A stretch of 7,563 nucleotides of DNA from Thermoplasmata archaeon (lineage in GTDB: Archaea; Thermoplasmatota; Thermoplasmata; Thermoplasmatales; Thermoplasmataceae): the NCBI GenBank assembly GCA_021799315.1, contig JAJZAR010000071.1, positions 1 to 7,563 of the forward strand, in the 5' to 3' direction. How positions within the stretch are numbered: position 1 is the first letter of the stretch; every line of letters starts with the position of its first letter. The position numbers and the translations under genes were made by a program. The notes under the pieces were generated by a model. It had not been told where the DNA came from. It worked only from the letters and a program-made list of their open reading frames with translations, and did not search any database. Shown piece after piece: positions 1-4,932 of the stretch.

Positions 1-265
1 ATTCATTATCCATATAATGCCACTCTCCATTGAGATTTGAGAAATGCACCCCATAATACAGAGAAAACCAAAACAATTTTTTAATCCACTGCTTATTTGT
101 TCGATCAAATGAAAGAACAAAACCATTTGGGCAGGTCAAGTTGCCTTTTTTCTTAAATTGATTGAGAATATTACCAATCCCAAATTTTACTACACTAATC
201 CGTAGTAAGGAATATAACTTGAACTTTGTATCCACTTCGTTATCACCTTTGTCTTTCCATAAACC
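1..265 (-). CDS. Partial unrecognised ORF open to left edge
   Basis: On the minus strand a frame stays open for 88 codons from just after a TAA (266-268) to the left edge, so the protein's C-terminus lies outside the window. The translation has a coding-like composition (for example RISVVKFGIGNILNQFKKK, and an aromatic stretch WIKKLFWFSLYYGVHF) and is unlikely to stay open by chance in DNA this AT-rich. No ATG begins the frame; a GTG at 233-235 is the only plausible start near its 5' end, so the gene may be truncated at its 5' end. I do not recognise the family. Its first codons overlap, in another frame, a Cas1-like fragment (241-351, same strand), so a frameshift between the two cannot be excluded. 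Confidence 0.3.
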
Positions 266-351
266 TTAATCGTCTTACCCTCTTAAATCTGCCTTTGTTG
301 ATACCACAATGTTGACCTGTTTATTTTAAGTTCTTTCCTTTTCTCAAACTT
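241..351 (-). pseudogene. Fragment resembling the C-terminal tip of archaeal Cas1
   Basis: Read on the minus strand from 351, the frame gives KRKELKINRSTLWYQQRQI, then an in-frame TAA (283-285), then EGKTIKVYGKTKV. From memory this pattern, a Lys-rich helix, 'hydrophobic-N-[KR]-S-T-L-W-Y', then '[GK]-K-x-[IV]-K-V-Y-x-K', matches the extreme C-terminal segment of Cas1 integrases of several archaeal type I CRISPR systems. I could not run a profile search. If correct, this is only the last 35-40 residues, already interrupted by a stop, with no catalytic Glu/His/Asp region and no start codon. It lies back to back with another Cas1-like fragment on the plus strand (302-631), the two N-terminal ends meeting near base 350. 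It might instead belong to an unrelated helix-turn-helix protein. Confidence 0.3.
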
Positions 352-631
352 TGTTGATAAAGTACGATATATAGGCAAGGAATCTAATAAACTCGATGAA
401 CCTAACGGGATTGATAATAACTCTTATCTTGAATATGAGATTGTTAATGCGTTTAAGGACTGTGTCTTTTCACTCAAGCCAAAAGATGTGAAGGATAAGG
501 GAATATCTAAAAGAGGACTGAATAACTTCAAGAAGAAAATCAGAGAAAAGAATGGATTGAAGAATGAATCCAAAATCGTTGAGATTTTATTTGACTATAT
601 AAATCACATTAATCCTAGTAAGCGAATGTAA
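302..631 (+). pseudogene. 5'-truncated ORF, possibly a Cas1 C-terminal fragment
   Basis: A plus-strand frame is open from after a TGA (299-301) to a TAA at 629-631. It has no ATG and no early GTG or TTG, so it cannot be a complete gene. The coding-like part begins near base 354 with VDKVRYIGKESNKLDEPNG, continues through a charged stretch with LKPKDVKDKGISKRGLNNFK, and ends SKIVEILFDYINHINPSKRM. The order 'YxxGKxxKLD.P', then 'xxDxKxxGIS[KR]xxL', then 'SK[IV]...[IL]' is what I recall of the last 90 residues of archaeal Cas1, but this is a weak manual alignment. No CRISPR repeats or other cas genes are visible. It may be an unrelated decayed mobile-element protein; what is clear is that it is the 3' remnant of a gene. 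Confidence 0.35.
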
Positions 632-985
632 CAAGTGGGCACGTTTTAGGGGCTAATCTATGTCTCTCCGTTCCTGAGAAAGGCTGTGATGTGAATGCAG
701 GCATAAACAATGAACACAGGGTCGGACATCACTCATCTCCACATCATAAGAATATGGGTTAATTCCATTATATCATTCAAAGTCCAGTGTTAAGGTAAAT
801 CAGAAATGCATATGCACTCCTCCTTTGGAACCTAGCATGATCTTTCATTGCGACAATTTGTTTTACAAAATTTCATTTTCAAAGGTCATAGAACTTTTTG
901 AAATTGCTCAACCTTTGTAGTTTCTGCAAAGGTTTAGTCGTTAATATGGGTCATAATAAGAGTCAAAAGCGTATACATATACCCC
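632..985. other. Non-coding stretch with gene debris and one hairpin
   Basis: No convincing gene is present. The frame 622-762 (+) encodes a short piece containing GCDVNAGINNEH, and one base out of frame upstream it reads SECNK just before GHVLGAN; together these faintly recall the zinc-ribbon tail of a TnpB-type protein, but the spacing is wrong and it would be heavily decayed. A strong 25-nt hairpin lies at 910-934. A weaker inverted repeat (TTTCAAA 877-883, TTTGAAA 897-903) lies just upstream. The rest is AT-rich with nothing I can assign. Confidence 0.4.
910..934. other. Hairpin, 11-bp stem and 3-nt loop
   Basis: AACCTTTGTAG (910-920) and CTGCAAAGGTT (924-934) pair with one U-G wobble around a TTT loop. 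There is no T-run after it on the plus strand, so it is not a typical terminator. It sits about 80 bases before the TGTCGCA repeat array and could be a structured RNA, a palindromic protein site or a remnant of a mobile-element end. Confidence 0.5.
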
Positions 986-1012
986 CTATATAGAGACAAA
1001 AAACAAGAATTT

Positions 1013-1300
1013 TGTCGCATTTGTCGCATTCAGGCGACAACTTTGTCCCATTTTGTCGCATTTTGTCACATGATATCTAATTATTACTTTAATTAGGTGA
1101 CAAATGCGACACCTTATTTTTGACCATATCTCCAAGAACCTGTATTTTACGTGTCGCATTCGTGTGACACTTTTTTTGTCACCTAAATGCGACAGTTTGT
1201 CGCATGTTGTCGCATTGTGTCGCAAATCTCTTCAGGAAGCCGTAAACTACGCCATATATTTAGGTGACACTTTTGTCGCATTTTGTCGCATTTTGTCGCC
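1013..1300. repeat. Iteron-like array of TGTCGCA heptamers
   Basis: Nineteen copies of TGTCGCA or a one/two-base variant occur in 288 bases. Forward copies start at 1013, 1022, 1044, 1054, 1064, 1152, 1177, 1198, 1208, 1218, 1274, 1284 and 1294; inverted copies (TGCGACA type) occupy 1033-1039, 1096-1102, 1105-1111, 1163-1169, 1188-1194 and 1263-1269. Runs 1044/1054/1064, 1198/1208/1218 and 1274/1284/1294 are spaced exactly 10 bp, one helical turn, and the fuller unit there is TTTTGTCGCA. A variant, TAGGTGACA, appears three times (1094-1102, 1261-1269, and inverted at 1177-1185). A 25-base tract at 1071-1095 is 22/25 A+T. Phased short repeats plus an AT-rich patch are the layout of plasmid iteron origins or of cooperative operators. 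The spacing is too short for CRISPR. No Rep/Orc1/Cdc6 gene is visible here, so origin function is inference. Confidence 0.85.
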
Positions 1301-1382
1301 AACCTCTTCAGACACACTTTAAGTATTAAACGAATTCCTAAAATATGCGGACCAACGCGAAACGTTAAGCACCCTATATGAA

Positions 1383-1622
1383 ATGTTAAGGCTTAGTGGG
1401 AGCAATAAAGGTGAGATTTTACAAGAGATTGCACGACTGGAGCCGCAAATTACTGCACAATCCGAAAAAATTCTTAATTGTGAAGTGGGAAGTAGAGAGA
1501 ACATCCAAGTCTTCATGACGCCAGAGATCAGGCAGAAGATTGAAGAGGAGATCCATAAGAATGCCGATTATGTGAACGAAAGGTTCATAAGAGCCTTTCG
1601 ATATGCGACCGATTTGATTTGA
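1383..1622 (+). CDS. Small hypothetical protein next to the repeat array
   Basis: A 79-residue, soluble, highly charged protein with no membrane segment. The C-terminal half (MTPEIRQKIEEEIHKNADYVNERFIRAFRYATDLI region) is predicted helical and could bind nucleic acid or oligomerise; I do not recognise a family. The start is the first ATG that gives a long frame (earlier ATGs at 1345 and 1378 stop within a few codons). However, coding-like sequence (FLKYADQRETLSTLYE) continues upstream in the same frame to a TAA at 1320-1322 with no start codon, so the gene may have lost its original 5' end. A TATA-like run (TTTAAGTATTAAA, 1318-1330) lies between the repeat array and the gene. Its position directly downstream of 19 phased repeats makes it a candidate for the repeat-binding or replication partner, but this is proximity only. 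Confidence 0.5.
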   Translation: MLRLSGSNKGEILQEIARLEPQITAQSEKILNCEVGSRENIQVFMTPEIRQKIEEEIHKNADYVNERFIRAFRYATDLI

Positions 1623-1694
1623 AAACCTAACCTTGTGATTTACAGGGTTCTTCTCCCATTTCATCCGGTTTTGCTGTGACCTGTTTAGGTTTTC
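1621..1694. terminator. Nested inverted repeats after the 79-aa gene
   Basis: Starting at the last bases of the stop codon, GAAAACCTAA (1621-1630) is perfectly inverted at 1685-1694. Inside it, AACCTTGT (1629-1636) pairs with ACAGGGTT (1642-1649), with one G-U pair and a 5-nt loop. The inner hairpin starts seven bases after the stop codon and is followed by pyrimidine-rich sequence and a TTTT at 1669-1672, so a transcription end is plausible. The two structures overlap by two bases at 1629-1630, so they compete slightly. Confidence 0.35.
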
Positions 1695-2151
1695 AGTCAG
1701 TGAAATATGGAATGTCATTCTGCCTTTTATCTCATCCATCGGAGACAGAACCTTCACTTATGAGCATATTCGGCAGTGCATACATTGCATTTATTGCTCG
1801 ATCGAAATCTTAATGATCCGTATCTTCCTTACACCAATAGTATAAGACCATAATAGTGGAGCACTTATGATTATGAGTTACCTTAATTCAGCAGACAGTT
1901 ATAGAAGTGATAACACACTCAGAAACACACAGGGAGAAGTTCTACAACTTTCTTTGTGTATGAAAGGCATGTGCTGCTTCCTGCGGAAAAATACGGGAAT
2001 GGATGGATCATGGAAAACGGCTCTGAAGAAAGACTGACAGCAAAGGATAGTTGCTCACAGATACCTGGACTCAAATAACCTGCATTTATGATACGGTAGC
2101 ATCCGGATAAGACACTGGTCCTACCTAGAACCTCATGGCAGAGAAATTTAC
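1695..2151. other. Intergenic stretch with little coding signal
   Basis: Apart from the possible 56-codon ORF at 1867-2037, no frame here looks coding on either strand. No repeats, tRNA-like folds or family matches were seen. The stretch separates the repeat-array module from the ribbon-helix-helix module. Confidence 0.4.
1867..2037 (+). CDS. Possible small protein of 56 residues
   Basis: An ATG at 1867 opens 56 codons ending at TGA 2035-2037. The translation begins MIMSYLNSADSYRSDNTLRN and has four cysteines, three of them clustered in CMKGMCC (residues 31-37). The supporting signals are upstream: TATAAG at 1841-1846 is centred about 24 bases before the ATG, as in leaderless archaeal promoters, and GGAG (1858-1861) lies five bases before it. 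The two signals imply different initiation modes, so at least one is probably chance. No family is recognised, and the ORF could be a remnant of a larger gene. Confidence 0.3.
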   Translation: MIMSYLNSADSYRSDNTLRNTQGEVLQLSLCMKGMCCFLRKNTGMDGSWKTALKKD

Positions 2152-2172
2152 TACCATAGTACTACTCTGGTA
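2147..2172. promoter_or_regulatory. Distal pair of RHH operator-like decamers
   Basis: TACCATAGTA (2152-2161) and TACTCTGGTA (2163-2172) are imperfect copies of the perfect palindrome TACCATGGTA found next to the downstream start codon. They have the same 11-bp start-to-start spacing. The preceding TTTAC makes a 15-base direct repeat (TTTACTACCATRGTA at 2147-2161 and 2185-2199) offset by 38 bp. This is likely a second binding region for the regulator encoded at 2210. Confidence 0.65.
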
Positions 2173-2180
2173 CGCATGTG

Positions 2181-2210
2181 TTTATTTACTACCATGGTAA
2201 TACCATGGTA
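2181..2210 (+). promoter_or_regulatory. TATA-like box with tandem palindromic operator at the RHH start codon
   Basis: TTTATTTA (2181-2188) is centred about 25 bases before the ATG at 2210, the spacing of a leaderless archaeal promoter. Immediately after it come two perfect palindromes, TACCATGGTA at 2190-2199 and 2201-2210, whose centres are 11 bp apart; the last base of the second is the A of the start codon. Ribbon-helix-helix dimers classically bind adjacent short palindromes cooperatively on one DNA face, so protein bound here would block the transcription start. Autorepression is inferred from this geometry. Confidence 0.7.
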
Positions 2211-2578
2211 TGACTAAAAATAGTACAGGAAAAAGGATCAGATCCACCAGGAAACTGTCCATATCCATCACGATGGATCTGGATAAGGCACTGGAGGCAA
2301 TGTGTGCCAGAACCGGACTCAATAAGTCTAGGGTGATTGAGAATATGCTGAGAAACAACAGACTCATATCACGGTATATTGAGGCATTAAATGCTAAAAG
2401 GGCTTTACAGACAGATAATGCAGTCTTCGCAGCTAGGCCAGTTGTGAACACCGAGGTGGCGACTCCAGTATTCAACGTATCTCGACCTGTCGAACGGGAA
2501 AATATCAGGATGGATAAGCATTCCGTTCCGGAGGGAGAAAAAGCTTCGGAATCATCTGGAGGCACGAACGGTGCATAA
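2210..2578 (+). CDS. Ribbon-helix-helix (CopG/MetJ-type) DNA-binding regulator
   Basis: A 122-residue protein. Residues 14-21 (RKLSISIT) form the expected DNA-contacting beta strand; residues 22-36 and 38-60 form the two helices, with the helix-2 pattern LNKSRVIENMLRNN typical of CopG-type RHH domains. The remaining 60 residues are polar, Pro/Glu/Ser-rich and probably disordered or a partner-binding tail; I see no second domain. The ATG at 2210 is chosen because it overlaps the operator and fits a leaderless start. Such proteins act as dimeric repressors of their own promoter, as antitoxins or as plasmid copy-number regulators. No toxin gene follows, because the next sequence is the inverted, broken amidase, so an autoregulated repressor or plasmid-type regulator is the likelier reading. 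The 3' end touches the amidase breakpoint at about 2574-2580. Confidence 0.8.
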   Translation: MTKNSTGKRIRSTRKLSISITMDLDKALEAMCARTGLNKSRVIENMLRNNRLISRYIEALNAKRALQTDNAVFAARPVVNTEVATPVFNVSRPVERENIRMDKHSVPEGEKASESSGGTNGA

Positions 2579-3226
2579 CTGGCAGATCACTGGCAAATCT
2601 CAAAATAGGGCCCACCTGATCCATTGTCCATGATTCTGGAAATACCCCTTCAGTAGACAGGATGCCAGAAGAAGGTTTGAATCCGGTAACACCGCACATT
2701 GCTGCAGGTATTCTTATGGAACATCCCGTATCAGATCCAGTGGCCAGCAAGGCCATGTTGGACGCCAGAGCCGCAGCAGAACCTCCACTGGATCCTCCTG
2801 GAATTCTCTCTATATCATAGGGGTTTTTTGTAGGTTCTGTTCTGCTTCCCAGACCAAATTCATGAGTGTTTGTCTTTCCTATTATATAGGAACCGGATTT
2901 CAGAAGGTTTTGAACAATTCTTGCATTTTTTTAGGCACATTTGATCGAAAATATGCATTCCCATATGTTGTTATGAGATTAGCCGTATCCATGAGATCCT
3001 TCACAGAAAGTGGGATCCCTTCCAGTGATCCTATGACTTCCCCATTATTGTATTGTTTTTCGGCCTTCTCAGCATGTTTCATTGCGCTTTCGTTCAAAGT
3101 CACATAGGATTGAATGTCTCTATCATACTTTTCTATGCGATCCATAAGGTCAATCAGCAGATCCACCGGTGAAAGGCTGCGCCTCTTCATTTTCCCCAGG
3201 ATACTGCTCTGACTTTCAATGTTCAT
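2574..3226 (-). pseudogene. Amidase-signature enzyme, truncated and frameshifted (GatA-like family)
   Basis: The minus strand encodes the N-terminal half of an amidase-signature hydrolase (carboxamide or aryl/acyl amide hydrolysis; GatA relatives). From ATG 3226, residues 1-108 include GIPLSVKD with the catalytic Lys (about residue 76). The frame then hits a TGA. A one-base deletion near 2915 accounts for this, because the next frame continues NLLKSGSYIIGKTNTHEFG, then PGGSSGGSAAALA (cis-Ser) and GSDTGCSIRIPAA (nucleophile Ser), ending in homology near DQVGPILRFASDLPVM at about 2574. Family members run to roughly 450-500 residues, so more than half is missing, replaced by the 3' end of the RHH gene. 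ATG 3226 is preferred over GTG 3235 because ATTTATTA (3247-3254) is centred about 25 bases upstream, giving a leaderless start. Confidence 0.85.
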
Positions 3227-3246
3227 AGAAATCACAATCCGAAATG

Positions 3247-3254
3247 TAATAAAT
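3247..3254 (-). promoter_or_regulatory. TATA-like box of the amidase remnant
   Basis: On the minus strand ATTTATTA is centred about 25 bases before ATG 3226, consistent with a leaderless promoter that may still be active upstream of the pseudogene. It also supports the ATG over the GTG at 3235. Confidence 0.45.
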
Positions 3255-3376
3255 ATCTATCTAAATACGTGATCCTGCACTTGACATACATAGACTGTTT
3301 CAATTGTGTTATGATAAAGCATAATATAACTGAAATCCACTCTTATCAAGAGGAAAATTTCCTTCCCATCCCCTTC

Positions 3377-3410
3377 TTATAAAATTAGTAAAGTTTATCA
3401 TATTTGATAA
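3377..3410 (+). promoter_or_regulatory. Promoter and inverted-repeat operator of the abiE pair
   Basis: TTATAAAA (3377-3384) is a TATA-like box that would place the transcription start near 3405-3407. Across that position lies a perfect inverted repeat, TTATCA (3395-3400), TATT, TGATAA (3405-3410). Additional half-sites of the same sequence occur upstream at 3312-3317 (TGATAA) and 3343-3348 (TTATCA). AbiEi proteins characterised elsewhere bind inverted repeats in their own promoter and repress the operon, so this is the natural candidate operator. A two-codon frame (ATG AAA TAA, 3421-3429) precedes the real start at 3432. Confidence 0.55.
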
Positions 3411-3431
3411 GATACACATCATGAAATAAGA

Positions 3432-4079
3432 ATGAAGAAAGACATTTTTATTGAGAAAGTGCGTAACCTTCCATCATTCACGATTTCCCAGATATACCCT
3501 ATGTTTTCGTCCCATGAATATGCGAGTGTGTTCATCAAACGACTTGTCAAAACTGGGTCTATTCAAAAATTGGCCTATGGTATCTATACTACCCAGTCAG
3601 ACCCATTTATTTTCTGTACACACATTTTCTATCCTTCCTACATTTCATCATGGAATGCTCTTCAGTATTATGGATTAACCACCCAACTGCCTGGAACAAT
3701 CACCGTCATATCATGGAAAAAAGCTAAAGTCCAAGGTGTAGAGTTCATCAGGTCAAGACTGCTCTTTGGATTCACAAAGGTGCGGTATTCGAATTTTGAC
3801 GTGTTCATGGCAACAAAGGAAAAAGCAGTGATTGATTCAATTATCTACAATCTTGTACCAATGTCAGATCTGAGGGACATTCTGCCTCATTTGAACACAG
3901 GCATGCTTCAGACATACAGTATAAGATGTGGGAAGAAAATTGCAAGAATCGTAGGATATCTGATGGAACTTAAAGGTTTGAATACACAACTAATCAGGAA
4001 ATTTATATCGGGAGACAGAAATTATGTAACTGTTGATTTTCCTGTAGACCGGAATACATGGGGATTGAGAAATGATTGA
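3432..4079 (+). CDS. abiEi: AbiEi-family antitoxin/repressor of a type IV toxin-antitoxin system
   Basis: A 215-residue protein. Residues 1-52 form a winged helix-turn-helix (TISQIYPMF...FIKRLVKTGSIQKLAYGIYT, ending in the Gly-Ile-Tyr wing), the usual DNA-binding head of AbiEi. Residues 70-87 (YISSWNALQYYGLTTQLP) are the family's most recognisable motif, followed by the beta-rich region and FMATKEKAVIDSI (125-137), equivalent to the 'TPEKALLD' motif. AbiEi neutralises the nucleotidyltransferase toxin AbiEii without forming a stable complex with it, and represses the operon. The gene overlaps the toxin gene by 8 bases, so the two are translationally linked. No Shine-Dalgarno site is visible. 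The length and domain order are normal and the gene looks intact. Confidence 0.85.
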   Translation: MKKDIFIEKVRNLPSFTISQIYPMFSSHEYASVFIKRLVKTGSIQKLAYGIYTTQSDPFIFCTHIFYPSYISSWNALQYYGLTTQLPGTITVISWKKAKVQGVEFIRSRLLFGFTKVRYSNFDVFMATKEKAVIDSIIYNLVPMSDLRDILPHLNTGMLQTYSIRCGKKIARIVGYLMELKGLNTQLIRKFISGDRNYVTVDFPVDRNTWGLRND

Positions 4080-4836
4080 TTTGAAGAAGCTTAGGGGAAT
4101 AGGCAGAACAAAAGGAATACAGAATTTAGGCCAGATAGAAAAGGATTATTTTCAGGAACTTATACTTCTATCCGTATCAAGGAACAATGAGGCTGGTCTG
4201 GTATTCAAAGGTGGAACATGCATATACAAGCTGTTTTCACTTGATCGATTCTCAGAAGACCTCGATTTTGACGGTATGCCTGACAGAGCTTTCAGATCCA
4301 GAGTAGTATCATTCCTCGGAAAATATGGATATAACTCAAGGATTACGACAACCAATGACTTCGGTGAGAGCTTGAGTCTGAAAATCCTGATCAATGGTCC
4401 ACTATACTCAGGAAAGAACGAGAGCAGGTGTAGAATAGTCATGGATTTCAGTGACAGAGAGAAGATTGTTATTGATCCCTCTCTCATTACTTTTTACTCA
4501 CTCTATGATGATATCCCTCCCTTTCCCATATTGTCAATGGACGCGAATGAAATTCTGGCAGAGAAAATAAGATCGCTGATCCAGCGAAAAAAAGCCAGAG
4601 ACCTGTATGACATTAACTTTTTACTCAAAAAGGGGGTGAAAACGTCACTGAATACTGTGAACACCAAGCTCGAATTGAATGGTGATAGCTATACTGAAGA
4701 AAAGTTCCGTGAAGGAATGTTAGCCGCAAGAAAAAATTGGGAACAGGAATTGAGCGCCTTTGTCAGATATCTTCAACCGGTTGATAACATAGAACTATTT
4801 GTTTTGAATACGATTCGCGATATGCTCCAGAAATGA
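4072..4836 (+). CDS. abiEii: AbiEii-family nucleotidyltransferase toxin
   Basis: A 254-residue protein of the AbiEii/AbiGii nucleotidyltransferase family. Motif I is intact: FKGGTCIYKL (45-54) followed by RFSEDLDFD (59-67), giving the GG and the metal-binding D63/D65 pattern. A further acidic residue lies in VMDFS (D125), and the C-terminal signature AEKIRSLIQRKKARDLYDI (163-181) carries K165, R176, D177 and D180. Family members transfer nucleotides to RNA (tRNA in the best-studied relatives), stopping growth, and many were found as phage-abortive-infection or plasmid-stabilisation factors. All visible catalytic residues are present, so it is probably active. It starts inside the last codons of the antitoxin gene (ATGATTGAT, overlap 8 nt), the standard antitoxin-first order. 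Its cellular substrate here is unknown. Confidence 0.88.
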   Translation: MIDLKKLRGIGRTKGIQNLGQIEKDYFQELILLSVSRNNEAGLVFKGGTCIYKLFSLDRFSEDLDFDGMPDRAFRSRVVSFLGKYGYNSRITTTNDFGESLSLKILINGPLYSGKNESRCRIVMDFSDREKIVIDPSLITFYSLYDDIPPFPILSMDANEILAEKIRSLIQRKKARDLYDINFLLKKGVKTSLNTVNTKLELNGDSYTEEKFREGMLAARKNWEQELSAFVRYLQPVDNIELFVLNTIRDMLQK

Positions 4837-4932
4837 CGTGTCAAAAAATTTCCGTTAAATAATTTTACACCTTCTCCTATGTTGATAATCTGTCAATTTA
4901 AATGAATGTCATTGATATTTCAAATGAAAACA
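4837..4932. terminator. Short convergent intergenic region with T-runs for both strands
   Basis: Between the converging toxin and reductase genes, TTTT at 4863-4866 (plus strand) and AAAAAA at 4843-4848 (T6 on the minus strand) could serve as the oligo-T signals that end archaeal transcription. There is no strong stem-loop. The assignment is by position and base content only. Confidence 0.3.

Noticed and set aside
986..1225. 79-codon minus-strand frame across the repeat array
   Set aside because: Its sequence is dictated by the TGTCGCA repeats (repeated Cys-Asp-Lys and Asn-Ala-Thr runs), so it is a by-product of the array.
1013..1300. CRISPR array
   Set aside because: Repeat units are 7-10 bp, occur in both orientations and have no 30-40 bp spacers.
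1104..1322. 72-codon plus-strand frame within the array
   Set aside because: It also arises from repeat-driven sequence with no family resemblance. It shares the frame of the 1383 gene, but a stop at 1320 separates them.
1419..1757. 112-codon minus-strand frame opposite the 79-aa gene
   Set aside because: It runs antisense through the whole plus-strand gene; the plus translation has better amino-acid balance and ends at a hairpin. Not fully excluded for its first 37 codons.
2182..2565. 127-codon minus-strand frame
   Set aside because: Shadow of the RHH gene, which has a clear domain and operator.
2210..2578. RHH protein as antitoxin of a local toxin
   Set aside because: No adjacent co-directional gene follows; the neighbour is the inverted amidase fragment.
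2862..3107. 81-codon plus-strand frame
   Set aside because: Antisense to the recognisable amidase pseudogene.
4152..4487. 111-codon minus-strand frame inside the toxin gene
   Set aside because: Antisense shadow of AbiEii, which has all its motifs in the plus frame.
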